Shown: piece after piece, positions 24,634 through 33,765 of the stretch
Position numbering within the stretch: the stretch's first letter is position 1
Layout: each line of letters begins with the position of its first letter
NCBI RefSeq assembly: GCF_014200725.1
Contig: NZ_JACHCL010000009.1
Location: forward strand, 56,170-120,169
DNA length: 64,000 bases
Direction: 5' to 3'
From: Janthinobacterium silvisoli
GTDB lineage: Bacteria; Pseudomonadota; Gammaproteobacteria; Burkholderiales; Burkholderiaceae_D
Notes under the pieces: model-generated
Database searches by the model: none
Told to the model about the DNA's origin: nothing
Seen by the model: only the letters and a program-made list of their open reading frames with translations
Made by a program: the position numbers and the translations under genes

Positions 24634-25965
24634 ATGTTTCAAAACAAAAAGAAGGTCGCCATCGTTTTCCTGCTGGGGCGTTTTCTGTATATGCCACTGT
24701 CGCTGCATGCGCAGGAAACCATGCCCGATGAAAACTGGAACGCAAACTTCCAGACTACGTATCTGTGGCAGCACAAGGATGCGTTTTCCGCGCCGTACTC
24801 GGGCGACAACAGCCTGATGCCCGGGCGTGAAAAATCGTACTCGCTGACCGCGACCGCTTATTTCGGCTACCGGCCGTGGCATGGCACGGAGCTGTATTTC
24901 AATCCGGAAATGATCCAGGCGGTGCCGTTTTCCGATCTGCATGGTCTGGGAGGGCTGACCAATAGCGAGCAGCAAAAGACCAGCGGCCCGACCCCGACGT
25001 TTTATCGGGCGCGCTTGTACCTCAAGCAAACTTTTGATCTTGGCGGTGGCCAGGATGCGGTCGCATCGGGCGCCAACCAGCTGGCCGGTATGGTCGACCG
25101 GCGCCGTCTGGTGATTACCGTGGGCAATATGAGCATCATCGATATCTTCGACAACAATAGCTATGCGCATGATCCGCGCACGCAATTTACCAACTGGGCC
25201 TTGCTGACCCACGGCGCCTTCGATTATGCAGCCGATGCGCGCGGCTACACCTGGGGCGCTGCCGCCGAGTATTACGACGGCGACTGGGCGTTTCGTGCCG
25301 GCCGCTACCTGGTGCCGGTGATCGCCAATGGCCAGCCGCTCGATACCCGCTACGGCCGGCTGCATGGCGATCAAGTTGAAATCGAGCGCGACTATGCCTT
25401 GGGCAGCCAATCGGGCAAGCTGAGGCTGATGGCTTTCCGCAACCATGAAATCATGGGCAGTTTCAATGATGCCATCGCAGCCGCTGCCCTGACCGGCGGA
25501 ATTCCTTCCGTGATGGATGTACGCAAGGAGCAAAACAAGATCGGTTATGGCCTTAGCCTGGAACATGCGCTGCGCCCCGATGTGGGCCTGTTCGCCCGCG
25601 CCAGCTGGAACGATGGGCAGACCGAAACCTATTCCTTCACCGAGATCGAGCGTTCGCTGAGCGGCGGCGTGTCGCTCAGCGGCAGCCGCTGGCATCGGCC
25701 CAAGGATACCTTCGCCGTGGCGTATGCCGAAAATGGCTTGAGCCAGGCGCACCGCGATTATCTGGCGCTGGGCGGGCTCGGCGGTTTCATCGGCGATGGC
25801 CGGCTCAATTACAAGCCTGAACAGATCATGGAGCTGTATTACAACCTGAACCTGACAGGCTTTACTTCGCTGATGCTGGGTTTTCAGCACATCAACAATC
25901 CCGGCTATAACACCGACCGCGGTCCGGTGAATGTCGACACTGTCCGGCTGCATGCCGAATTCTGA
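24634..25965 (+). CDS. OprB-like carbohydrate-selective porin family outer-membrane protein
   Basis: 443 residues. A signal peptide (KKVAIVFLLGRFLYMPLSLHA) precedes a mature chain starting QETMPDENWNANFQTTYLWQ. The rest is a beta-barrel pattern of alternating residues, with repeated AxGY/FRAGRY strands and a C-terminal phenylalanine (VRLHAEF), the usual outer-membrane insertion signal. Features shared with the OprB family include RLYLKQTFDLGG, VVITVGNMSIIDIFDNN-type and HDPRTQFTNWALLTHGAFDYAAD-type stretches. A strong GAGGAG ribosome binding site is present. It is followed after eight bases by the NRAMP-family gene. Coupling of this porin to a metal transporter suggests that it passes a metal complex or salt, but the family is normally linked to sugars. 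Confidence 0.8.
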   Translation: MFQNKKKVAIVFLLGRFLYMPLSLHAQETMPDENWNANFQTTYLWQHKDAFSAPYSGDNSLMPGREKSYSLTATAYFGYRPWHGTELYFNPEMIQAVPFSDLHGLGGLTNSEQQKTSGPTPTFYRARLYLKQTFDLGGGQDAVASGANQLAGMVDRRRLVITVGNMSIIDIFDNNSYAHDPRTQFTNWALLTHGAFDYAADARGYTWGAAAEYYDGDWAFRAGRYLVPVIANGQPLDTRYGRLHGDQVEIERDYALGSQSGKLRLMAFRNHEIMGSFNDAIAAAALTGGIPSVMDVRKEQNKIGYGLSLEHALRPDVGLFARASWNDGQTETYSFTEIERSLSGGVSLSGSRWHRPKDTFAVAYAENGLSQAHRDYLALGGLGGFIGDGRLNYKPEQIMELYYNLNLTGFTSLMLGFQHINNPGYNTDRGPVNVDTVRLHAEF

Positions 25966-25973
25966 GGTGCATC

Positions 25974-27647
25974 ATGTCCCACACTTTACTCAAGCAAGTT
26001 CCCCCCTCGCCCGCCTCTGCCCATTCCTATGCCGGCGCCGTCCTGGACGAAGCCCATGTCGGAGATATCCATGGCGCTTTCGGTTCCATCGGCGCCCATG
26101 ACCATGCGCCGCGCCGCACCTGGTGGGCCAAATTCAAGACCCTGCTGGCGATACTCGGCCCCGGCCTGATCGTGATGGTGGGTGACAATGACGCCGGCGC
26201 TTTCGGCACCTATACCCAGGCGGGTCAAAACTATGGCACCACCTTGCTGTGGACCTTGCTGATGCTCATTCCGGTGCTCTATATCAACCAGGAAATGGTG
26301 CTGCGCCTGGGCGCGGTGACTGGCGTCGGCCATGCACGCCTGATCTTTGAGCGCTTCGGCAAATTCTGGGGCGCGTTCAGCGTGATCGATCTGTTCGTGC
26401 TCAATGCCTTGACCATCGTCACGGAATTCATCGGCATCAGTCTCGGCCTCGACTACCTGGGCGTATCGAAACTGTGGGGGCTGGTGGCGGCCGCCATCAT
26501 CATCATGGGCGTGGCGACCACCGGTAATTTCCGGCGCTTCGAACGCTTCGCCATGCTGCTGGTCTTTGGAAGCCTGCTGCTGGTGCCGGTGGTGCTGATG
26601 ATACATCCGCCGGTCGGGCAAATGGCGCATGACTTGCTGATACCTGGCTTGCCGCCGGGCAGTAAGTTAAGCGAAGTGATGTTGCTGATCATCGCGATTG
26701 TCGGCACCACCGTGGCGCCCTGGCAACTGTTCTTCCAGCAAAGCTATGTCATCGACAAGCGCATCACGCCGCGCTTCATCAAATATGAACGGATCGATTT
26801 GTGGCTGGGCATCGTGATCGTCATCGTCGGCGCGGCCGCGATGATGGCGTTTTGCGCGCAGACCTTTGGCGGGCGTCCCGAGTTCGGCAACTTCGTCGAT
26901 GCCGGTGCGGTGGCCCATGGCATCGAGAAATATTATGGCCGTCTGCCCGGCGTCCTGTTTGCGCTGGCCCTGATCGACGCCAGCATCATCGGCGCGTCGG
27001 CGGTATCGCTGTCGAGCGCTTATGCCCTGGGCGATATCTTGTCGTTGAAACATTCGCTGCACCGCAAGGCCGGCGATGCCAAGGGTTTTTATGCCGTGTA
27101 CTGCGGCTTGATCGCGATCGCGGCGGCGCTGGTCTTGACGCCGGGCGTGTCGCTGGGCCTGCTGACGAATATGGTGCAAACCCTGGCCGGCGTATTGTTG
27201 CCGGGCGCCACCGTGTTCTTGCTACTGCTCTGCAATGACAAGCAAGTCCTCGGCCCGTGGGTCAATTCGCGGCTGATCAATTACGGCGCCGGCGCCATCG
27301 TCGCAGCGCTGGTGATGATGTCGATCATCCTGACCGCGTCGGTCTTGTTCCCCAGCATTTCCGGTACCCAGATCGTCTGGATACTGGTCTCAGGCAGCTT
27401 GCTGACGGCTGCGTCGGCGATCGGCGTGAAATGGTTCGAAAAGCGGCGTGGCGTGGTCGATGTGCAGCAGAGCGCCATCGACAAGAGCTTGCGCGACAGC
27501 TGGCGCATGCCGCCGATCGAGCAATTGCAACCGGCCCAGATCAGCTTGCTGAACCGCTTGTGGATGGCGGCCTTGCGCGGCTATCTGATCATTGCGGCCT
27601 TGATGCTGATGTTCAAGATGGTCCAGCTGGTGTTTGGCGCCGAATAG
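25974..27647 (+). CDS. NRAMP (SLC11)-family divalent metal transporter with atypical metal-binding motifs
   Basis: 557 residues, about eleven or twelve membrane helices after a 50-residue cytoplasmic tail. Helix 1 reads GPGLIVMVGDNDAGAFGTY, in place of the canonical DPGN motif: the aspartate is kept but proline and asparagine are replaced by alanine. Helix 6 reads VGTTVAPWQLFFQQ in place of the canonical ATVMPH motif, so the selectivity methionine and the histidine are lost. This places it outside the classical MntH manganese/iron group. Loss of that methionine is a feature reported for NRAMP-related magnesium transporters; the substrate here is inference only. It is co-transcribed with the upstream porin (8-base gap) and ends before a bidirectional terminator. 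Confidence 0.85.
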   Translation: MSHTLLKQVPPSPASAHSYAGAVLDEAHVGDIHGAFGSIGAHDHAPRRTWWAKFKTLLAILGPGLIVMVGDNDAGAFGTYTQAGQNYGTTLLWTLLMLIPVLYINQEMVLRLGAVTGVGHARLIFERFGKFWGAFSVIDLFVLNALTIVTEFIGISLGLDYLGVSKLWGLVAAAIIIMGVATTGNFRRFERFAMLLVFGSLLLVPVVLMIHPPVGQMAHDLLIPGLPPGSKLSEVMLLIIAIVGTTVAPWQLFFQQSYVIDKRITPRFIKYERIDLWLGIVIVIVGAAAMMAFCAQTFGGRPEFGNFVDAGAVAHGIEKYYGRLPGVLFALALIDASIIGASAVSLSSAYALGDILSLKHSLHRKAGDAKGFYAVYCGLIAIAAALVLTPGVSLGLLTNMVQTLAGVLLPGATVFLLLLCNDKQVLGPWVNSRLINYGAGAIVAALVMMSIILTASVLFPSISGTQIVWILVSGSLLTAASAIGVKWFEKRRGVVDVQQSAIDKSLRDSWRMPPIEQLQPAQISLLNRLWMAALRGYLIIAALMLMFKMVQLVFGAE

Positions 27648-27676
27648 GCCAGGCAAACCGGACGAACATAAAAAAA

Positions 27677-27698
27677 GGACGCCAGATGGCGTCCTTTT
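27677..27698. terminator. Bidirectional terminator between the NRAMP gene and the TonB-dependent receptor
   Basis: GGACGCC (27677-27683), loop AGAT, GGCGTCC (27688-27694), with TTTT after it and a run of A before it. It can end transcription from both sides and lies between two converging genes. Confidence 0.85.
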
Positions 27699-27762
27699 CA
27701 TCACGGTAATCACAGTTGCCAGGCGAGCGCTCTGTAGCCCCGCCTGGCGTCGCTGTCCTTGA

Positions 27763-29967
27763 TTAGAAGCTGGTCGACAAGCCTGCGTACAGGCTACGGC
27801 GTGCGCCGTATTGCGGTGCTCCTACGCCCACGCCGGAACCGTCGCGCAGCAGATACGATTTATCAAACAGGTTGATCAGGGCCAAGCGGCCTTCGACCTT
27901 GCCCACAGGCGTGTTTTTCCACGTGTGGGTCAGTGCTGCATTGACCGTGAAGTAATGCGGCAAGTGGCCCGAGTTCGGCGCCGCGCCGTCCGGTGTATCG
28001 CGCAAGCCGCTGCCGTACAGGAAGTCAGTACTTACTTGCGAATCGCCGAAGTGGTAATGCGCACCGCCCGACATGGTGTAGGTTTGGTCGTGGTCGAGGT
28101 AGATATAGTTTTTGCTGATGTAAGCAAGCTCATCCGCACCGAACAGCGATTGACCCGAGATGATGTTGCGGCCTTGCGCTTTTTGCGTGCTGGCGTTCAG
28201 GAAGGCGCCCCAGTTTTTCTCGCTATAGATGGCCGACAATTCCAGGCCCTTGGCATAGCCTTCGGCATAGTTGAATGGCGACAAGATCAGCGCCTGGCCA
28301 AACTGGCCTTCGTCGAGCAGGTTGGTGATTTTCTTGTAGTACACGTCTGCCGTCACCGTCAGCTTGGAAGTGACTTGGTGGCTGATGCCGACGTCATAGT
28401 AATGCGTGCGTTCGGCCTTGACGTTGTCCGAGGTCGGCACCGCTGGCGCATTGGTCGTGTTCGCATACAGGTCGATACTGCTTTGCGCTGCCAGTTCTTG
28501 TGGTGGCGGCGTGAAGTAGCGCGAGTAGCCGGCGTGCAGGGCCGTGCCAGGCGCGACCTGGTAAGCCAGGTTGACGCGCGGGCTCCATTGCTGTTCGCTG
28601 GTGAAGGCCGAGACTTTATCGAAGCGGGCGCCATAGTTCAGGGTCAGCGGCTTGCTGATATGCCATTCATCCTGCAGGTAGAAACTGGCCAGCGTGCCCG
28701 TCTTGCCGCTGTTGTCGACGATGGTGGTCGGCGTGGTCGAGTTTTGCGAGCCGTCGTCGCCGGTCGTGAATACGCCCACCGTGTTGTTGCTGATGGTTTT
28801 TTGGCGCGTGTAAGCCAGGCCGGTGCGCAGCGTATGGGTCGGATTGAGTTTATAGCTGAGGTCGAACTGGGCGCCCGAAGCGCTGTTCGAGCGCAGCGTG
28901 TCGGACGCCACGCCGTTATAGATCAGGTCGCCGATCGGGTCTGGCGTGAAATGCAATTCCGAATACTGGTGGAAAGCCGATACCTGGTAGTTCAGGTCGC
29001 CCAGGCTCTTTTGCAGCGACAGCACCAGGAAACGGTTCACTTCGCGCTGGTTTTCATTGAGCTGCGACGATGGCAGGGTGGACGTACCGGCAGCGGCATC
29101 GCTCTGGCCAGCCAGCGAGAAGCCTGGCGCCTGGTCCGGATTGTTTGGAATCTGGAAGCGGCCGTTGTAGGTGCCAAACATGGCGCCCAGGCGCGTATTG
29201 TCATCGAGGAAATACGACAGGCTGCCGAACGATTTGTTCCGGCGCGTCTTGTCATGCAAGGGGCTACGCGTCGGTTGTGGATTTTCCACGCCGATCGAGT
29301 TGCCCAGATAGCTGCCCGACAGATAGTAGTTGAACTTGCCTACGCTGCCAAAAAATTCAGCACTAGGCTCGACGTAGTTGTTGCTGCCGACCAGGACGCC
29401 GACCCTGCCGCCTGGTGTCACGCCACCTTCCTTGGTTTCAATGTCGACGATGCCAGCCGTGCGCAGGCCGAACTGGGCAGGCAAGGCGCCCGTGACGAAA
29501 TCCGTGTTGGCGACCAAACGCGTATCGATCGATTGGCCGAAACCGGAGATGCTTTCTGGCAACTGTACGCCATTGATACGGTATTGCACGTTTGCATGAT
29601 CGTCGCGCACGTGCAGCGCACCGGAACCCTTGGAGTCTTGCGACACGCCTGGCAGGCGCAGCAGCACTTCATTGAATGGCGTGTTATCGCCCTGGCCCAG
29701 CATATTCACCATGTGGCTATCGATGCTGTAGACAGTGGTGCCGATCTTCGGTGATAACTCGATGCGGGCGCTCTTCAAATGGGCCGAAGTGACTTCGACT
29801 GTTTGCATGTCCTGCGGTGCGGCGGTTGCTGACGTATCGGCGCTGGCATCGGCAGACGAACTGAGGTCGGCTGCGGGCGCTGGGGCAACATCGGCTGCAT
29901 AGGCGGAAACGGAAAACAGGCTGGCAAGGGCGAGCGACAGCGCGCTCAAACGTGGAGTGTGTTGCAT
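27763..29967 (-). CDS. TonB-dependent outer-membrane receptor
   Basis: 734 residues from the ATG at 29967 (GAGG about eight bases upstream). The signal peptide (LSALSLALASLFSVSAYA) is followed by an Ala/Ser-rich linker. A plug domain lies at about 70-190 (NTPFNEVLLRLPGVSQDSKG, VQYRINGVQLPESISGFGQSI, LPAQFGLRTAGIVDIETKEG). A 22-strand barrel follows and ends LYAGLSTSF with the terminal phenylalanine. The ligand is not evident. The adjacent DUF2946 gene on the same strand and the PepSY protein nearby recall the surroundings of copper receptors such as OprC, so a metal or metal chelate is plausible. Confidence 0.9.
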   Translation of the reverse strand: MQHTPRLSALSLALASLFSVSAYAADVAPAPAADLSSSADASADTSATAAPQDMQTVEVTSAHLKSARIELSPKIGTTVYSIDSHMVNMLGQGDNTPFNEVLLRLPGVSQDSKGSGALHVRDDHANVQYRINGVQLPESISGFGQSIDTRLVANTDFVTGALPAQFGLRTAGIVDIETKEGGVTPGGRVGVLVGSNNYVEPSAEFFGSVGKFNYYLSGSYLGNSIGVENPQPTRSPLHDKTRRNKSFGSLSYFLDDNTRLGAMFGTYNGRFQIPNNPDQAPGFSLAGQSDAAAGTSTLPSSQLNENQREVNRFLVLSLQKSLGDLNYQVSAFHQYSELHFTPDPIGDLIYNGVASDTLRSNSASGAQFDLSYKLNPTHTLRTGLAYTRQKTISNNTVGVFTTGDDGSQNSTTPTTIVDNSGKTGTLASFYLQDEWHISKPLTLNYGARFDKVSAFTSEQQWSPRVNLAYQVAPGTALHAGYSRYFTPPPQELAAQSSIDLYANTTNAPAVPTSDNVKAERTHYYDVGISHQVTSKLTVTADVYYKKITNLLDEGQFGQALILSPFNYAEGYAKGLELSAIYSEKNWGAFLNASTQKAQGRNIISGQSLFGADELAYISKNYIYLDHDQTYTMSGGAHYHFGDSQVSTDFLYGSGLRDTPDGAAPNSGHLPHYFTVNAALTHTWKNTPVGKVEGRLALINLFDKSYLLRDGSGVGVGAPQYGARRSLYAGLSTSF

Positions 29968-30063
29968 GGAAAACCTCAAAAATAGTCAACGCCAGACGAT
30001 GCCTGCGGCGCGCGTAGACGCGGCCTGGCGTTGCCTGAAAAAAAAGAAAAAACAGCGTGGGAA

Positions 30064-30408
30064 CTACAAGGAGATTGACGGCGGGCCGCGCACGGGCGGC
30101 AGCAACAGGGGAATGGCGGGTGTCAGCGTGACTGGCACGACGGCCAGCAAGCGGTAGGGTAATAGTTGGGCGACCGGTTCAAGAACGACCGGTGGCACGG
30201 TCAGGTCGGCGACCTTGTCGATGACGGTGGCGCACAGCGTGCAATCTTCGGCTGCCAGTGCACTCTTGTGCAAATGCGTGACAGCGGTCGACAGCAGGAA
30301 CACCAGCGCCAGTGCGCTGAACATGGCCAGGCACACGCGCCATGGCGCAATCGCGAAGCGGGACTTCGCGTGGCTGGCTGGTTTTCGGTGTGGCTGGCGG
30401 ATAGACAT
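30064..30408 (-). CDS. DUF2946-like small membrane protein with CxxC
   Basis: 114 residues. One membrane helix (WRVCLAMFSALALVFLLST, about 23-41) is followed by a short outer segment with histidines (THLHKSA) and CTLC at 56-59, then a hydrophobic proline-rich tail. This layout fits the DUF2946 family, small proteins often found beside TonB-dependent receptors and PepSY proteins. Metal binding by the His/Cys residues is a guess. It lies 96 bases upstream of the TonB-dependent receptor on the same strand and probably shares its transcript. Confidence 0.65.
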   Translation of the reverse strand: MSIRQPHRKPASHAKSRFAIAPWRVCLAMFSALALVFLLSTAVTHLHKSALAAEDCTLCATVIDKVADLTVPPVVLEPVAQLLPYRLLAVVPVTLTPAIPLLLPPVRGPPSISL

Positions 30409-30464
30409 GAGCGAATAGTAGCAAGAAAACCCCTATCCTGTCATCTTGTTGCAATTAACTTGCT

Positions 30465-31298
30465 TTAGACTGTGGCCCGCAGGTCGCGGGGCGATAGGCC
30501 ATACCGCTGGCGGAAGCGCGCGGCAAAACGCGAAGCGGAAGCGTAACCGCAGGCGGCGGCGATGTCGCCTATCGGAGAGATGCCAGCTTGCAACTCTTGC
30601 AGCGCCATCCCCAGGCGCACATCGTCGAGGATGTCGCGGAAATGTCTATGCTCCAGGGCAAGCTGGCGCCGCAGGGTCGATGCCCCCAGCTTTAACTGGG
30701 CCGCCACCCTGGGCACGCTCCAGTCGGCCGCAGGATCGAGCAGCAGCACTTGCTGCACCCGCGCCGCCAGTGGATCGCGGCGGTCCATCAGCAGTGGCCC
30801 GCAATGGCCAGCCAGCGCCAATACCAGCAACAAACCTTCCGCCTGGTGCGCTTGCAGGGCAGGCGGCGCGCCATTCGCCAGGCTGGCCATCAATTGGTCC
30901 CAGGCCAGCGCTGCGTGGGTATCAAGCGGTACGCACAGGCTGGCCGTGGCCGCCTGGCGCAGCTGGCCATCGATCAAGCCGCCATGGCGGGAGCGGAAAC
31001 GGGCGATCAGGGCCGGTGAAAAACTGACCACTTCCGCCAGATAACCGTGGCTGCCAGGCAAATTGGCCACGCCCAGTTCTTGCCCGGCCGGCATCAATAC
31101 CAGCTCGCTAGTGCTGGCGCGCAGTTGGCGCTCTCCCCATTCGAGCAACTTTTCGCCCTGCCGTATGCGGCACAAGCTGGTCTGGAATACGGGCACCCGG
31201 CGCAAGTTTTGCGCACGGCGCGCCTCGATGGTGCCGCGCGCGATGCGCAGCTCGCTCAAGGCGACTTCCTGCATGTCGGTGACGGGCTTATCGGCCAT
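30465..31298 (-). CDS. AraC-family transcriptional regulator
   Basis: 277 residues from the ATG at 31298, which overlaps the end of the PEBP gene by eleven bases; neither this start nor a later one at 31274 has a good ribosome binding site. The N-terminal effector domain (about 1-170) has no recognisable ligand motif. The C-terminal double helix-turn-helix spans about 180-277 (DWSVPRVAAQLKLGASTLRRQL and SPIGDIAAACGYASASRFAARFRQRYGLSPRDLR). It may control the PEBP gene or the DUF2946/receptor pair that follows it on the same strand. Confidence 0.88.
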   Translation of the reverse strand: MADKPVTDMQEVALSELRIARGTIEARRAQNLRRVPVFQTSLCRIRQGEKLLEWGERQLRASTSELVLMPAGQELGVANLPGSHGYLAEVVSFSPALIARFRSRHGGLIDGQLRQAATASLCVPLDTHAALAWDQLMASLANGAPPALQAHQAEGLLLVLALAGHCGPLLMDRRDPLAARVQQVLLLDPAADWSVPRVAAQLKLGASTLRRQLALEHRHFRDILDDVRLGMALQELQAGISPIGDIAAACGYASASRFAARFRQRYGLSPRDLRATV

Positions 31299-31836
31299 AC
31301 ACTGGCGTGATGCGGGCCTTGCCCAGCGCATTGGCGTTGAGCATATAGCCAAGCATGGCGGCGCTGGCTTGCTGGTCCAGCGGCAGCTTGTCCACTTTCA
31401 AGGCCCACACGGTGATCTGGTAGCGGTGCGGCTTGTCGCCGGCCGGTGGGCAGGCGCCGCCAAAGGCGTTGTTGCCATAATCATTGCGGCCTTGCACTGC
31501 GCCAGCGGGCAAGGTGGCGGCCGTTGCGCCGTGCGGCAAGGATGAGGTGGCCGCTGGCAAGTTGAACACGCCCCAGTGCCACCAGCCGCTGCCGGTAGGC
31601 GCATCCGGGTCGTAGACGGTAACGGCGAAACTCTTGGTGCCGGCCGGCGCATGTTGCCACGCCAGTTGCGGCGCCAGGTTGCCGCCCGAGCAGCCAAAAC
31701 CTTCGTAGACTTGCGCGCTGCCCATCATCTTGCCATCGGCTACATCGTCGCTGCTGACGGTGAAGGCGGGGGCGGCTTGCACGCCAGCGTGGAGGATGAG
31801 GCCAGCGATGGCGGCCAGGAGTGTGGTGTGTTTCAT
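31288..31836 (-). CDS. YbhB/YbcL-family (PEBP, Raf-kinase-inhibitor-like) periplasmic protein
   Basis: 182 residues from the ATG at 31836, preceded by AAGGGA. A signal peptide (KHTTLLAAIAGLILHAGVQA) is followed by the PEBP fold with YDPDAPTGSGWWHWGVFNLP and the GKARITPVYGR end. The family binds small anionic ligands in a conserved pocket; in bacteria the function is unknown. It overlaps the AraC-type regulator, so the two are probably one transcript. Confidence 0.88.
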   Translation of the reverse strand: MKHTTLLAAIAGLILHAGVQAAPAFTVSSDDVADGKMMGSAQVYEGFGCSGGNLAPQLAWQHAPAGTKSFAVTVYDPDAPTGSGWWHWGVFNLPAATSSLPHGATAATLPAGAVQGRNDYGNNAFGGACPPAGDKPHRYQITVWALKVDKLPLDQQASAAMLGYMLNANALGKARITPVYGR

Positions 31837-31999
31837 GGTATTCCCTTTCAGTAAAGTATAAGGGAAAGTGTATGCCGCGCCAGCAGTCGCCATGATGCCG
31901 ATCCGCTCGTCTATAGTGCAGAAACGCTCAAAAACCTCTATTTTTGATTTATTTCAGGGCGTTTGTGTACTGTTTTTGCTTAGCTCATCGCCATTGATT

Positions 32000-32018
32000 G
32001 ATAACGATACGCATTCGC
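32000..32018 (+). promoter_or_regulatory. Probable Fur box upstream of the PepSY gene
   Basis: GATAACGATACGCATTCGC matches the 19-base Fur consensus GATAATGATAATCATTATC at 14 positions. It lies 63 bases before the PepSY start codon in an AT-rich promoter-like stretch. This predicts repression when iron is plentiful. Confidence 0.55.
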
Positions 32019-32080
32019 GTGCTTTCATGCTATCGTTCCGCAGCCAAAAATTTCCTTTCTACCTGTCAAGAAATCGCGCC

Positions 32081-33238
32081 ATGTCCAAACGCCTGAGCAA
32101 GTTGTTGATCGGCAAGCTGCACCTGTATGCCGGCCTGTGGTTCGGCGCCCTGTTCGTCTTGCTGGGTTTGACCGGTTCGGCGATTGCCTGGATGCCGGAA
32201 CTCGATACCTGGCTCAATCCCACACTCTTGCAAGCGAGCAAACCGGCCCAGGGCCAGGTGTTCCAGGTGACGCCCGCTACGGTGCAAACCGTGGTCGACC
32301 GGCTCACGGCCGACCCTGCCTACGGCAAGCCCAGCCAGATCAATCCGCCGTCAGACGAGCACGATGTCTACGTGGCCAGCTATCGCCAGAAGGGCAAACC
32401 CGACGCCTTCCAGGTCGCCATCGTGCGCCAGGTGATGGTCGACCCCTACACCCTGCAAGTGAAGGGCGAGCGCGAATGGGGCCGTTTCGGCCTGTCGCGT
32501 CCGCTCTTGATGTCAGGCATGTTCCATTTGCACCGCTATCTGCTGACGGGCGACGTGGGCAAGACGATTACCGGTATTTCCGGCGTGGTCTTGCTGTTGA
32601 TGGCGCTGAGCGGCATCTGGCTGTGGTGGCCGCGCCTGCAGTGGAAAGCCATCCGGCGCGCGCTGACGGTGTCGCATGGCGGTTCCTGGCCCCGTTTCAA
32701 TTACACCTTCCACAAGGCGGCCGGCTTTGTTGCCGCGCCCGTGCTGGCGCTGCTGGCCTTTTCCGGCATTTATTTCAATTTGCCGCAATTGGTCGTGCCG
32801 GTGGTCGGCATGGTGTCGGGCGTGATCGACAAGGATAAGCTCAGCAATGTGAGCCAGCATGGTCCCGCGATCAGCGTGGCCGAGGCCATGTCGGCTGCGC
32901 AGCAACTGTATCCGCACGGACAAGTGTCGCGCATCGCCTTGCCGGCCAAGCCGAACGTGCCCTATGACATAAGAGTGCGCCAGCCAGACGAAATCGCCCA
33001 GGGCGATGGCGCCACGCGCATTACGCTCGACTCGCGCAGCGGCCAGACCTTGCGTATCAGCGACCCTTTGACGGCCTCGGCGGGCGAACGTTTCCTGGGC
33101 TGGCAATTCCCCTTGCACTCGGGCCAGGCTTTTGGCGTGGTGGGACGCAGCATCATCATGGTGTTTGGGCTGATGCCGCTGGCGTTCCTGCTGACTGGCA
33201 GCATGATCTGGTGGAAGCGGCGGCGCAGCCGGAAATAA
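32081..33238 (+). CDS. PepSY-associated membrane protein (PiuB/FoxB-like)
   Basis: 385 residues from the ATG at 32081 (MSKRLSKLLIGKLHLYAGLW). Four membrane helices are visible: about 14-36, 163-190, 208-232 and 354-378. Two PepSY-like periplasmic segments lie between them, and histidines stand near the helix ends (KLHLYAGLW, MFHLHRYLL, NYTFHKAAGF). PepSY_TM proteins such as PiuB and FoxB are thought to act as inner-membrane haem-containing reductases for ferric siderophores. A probable Fur box precedes the gene, which supports a role in iron supply. No siderophore receptor is directly adjacent; the closest TonB-dependent receptor is 2 kb away on the other strand. Confidence 0.88.
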   Translation: MSKRLSKLLIGKLHLYAGLWFGALFVLLGLTGSAIAWMPELDTWLNPTLLQASKPAQGQVFQVTPATVQTVVDRLTADPAYGKPSQINPPSDEHDVYVASYRQKGKPDAFQVAIVRQVMVDPYTLQVKGEREWGRFGLSRPLLMSGMFHLHRYLLTGDVGKTITGISGVVLLLMALSGIWLWWPRLQWKAIRRALTVSHGGSWPRFNYTFHKAAGFVAAPVLALLAFSGIYFNLPQLVVPVVGMVSGVIDKDKLSNVSQHGPAISVAEAMSAAQQLYPHGQVSRIALPAKPNVPYDIRVRQPDEIAQGDGATRITLDSRSGQTLRISDPLTASAGERFLGWQFPLHSGQAFGVVGRSIIMVFGLMPLAFLLTGSMIWWKRRRSRK

Positions 33239-33340
33239 GCGTTGGCGCAAGCCTGGTCGGAAAAATTGCTATCATCGTAGTAATTTCGGCCAGCCTGGCT
33301 GTCCGGAGACTACTGACGATAACAAGCATAGAGAGAGACC

Positions 33341-33763
33341 ATGAGCAATCCCGACATTACCCTGGAAGTACTCAATGAACGCGGCATCGGCCGCCTGCCC
33401 GGCCACCTGGGCATCGTCATCACCTCGGTCGGCGATGGCCAGCTGACGGCGGAATTGCCGGTCTTGCCGCATTTGCTGGCGCCGAATGGCTATCTGCACG
33501 CCGGCAGCGTGGTGACCCTGGCCGACACAGCATCCGGTTATGGCTGCATCGCCAACCTGCCCGAAGGCGCCAGCAACTTTACCACCATCGAACTCAAATC
33601 GAACCACCTGGGCACGGCCCGCGACGGCACCATCATCTGCACTGCCAAAGTCGAACACAAAGGCCGCAATACCCAAGTGTGGGATGCCGTGGTGAAAAGC
33701 AAGGAAACGGGCAAGACAATTGCCCTGTTCCGCTGCACGCAGATGATTCTGTATCCGAAGTAA
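33341..33763 (+). CDS. PaaI-type hotdog thioesterase
   Basis: 140 residues. The hotdog fold signature is clear: LAPNGYLHAGSVVTLADTASGYGCIANLPEGA, followed by FTTIELKSNHLGTARDGTIICTAKVEHKGRNTQVWDA as two conserved strands. Such enzymes hydrolyse aromatic or acyl coenzyme A thioesters in the cytoplasm; the exact substrate is not evident. It is a single gene after the PepSY protein with a GAGAGAGA ribosome-binding-like sequence, and it converges on the anti-sigma gene with two bases between stops. Confidence 0.88.
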   Translation: MSNPDITLEVLNERGIGRLPGHLGIVITSVGDGQLTAELPVLPHLLAPNGYLHAGSVVTLADTASGYGCIANLPEGASNFTTIELKSNHLGTARDGTIICTAKVEHKGRNTQVWDAVVKSKETGKTIALFRCTQMILYPK

Positions 33764-33765
33764 GC

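Noticed and set aside
24180..24635. Minus-strand open frame in the leader region before the porin
   Set aside because: Arg/Ser-rich translation without any family resemblance; the region looks like an untranslated structured leader.
27811..29754. 647-codon plus-strand open frame opposite the TonB-dependent receptor
   Set aside because: Antisense shadow; no signal peptide, membrane or domain pattern, while the receptor frame is clear.
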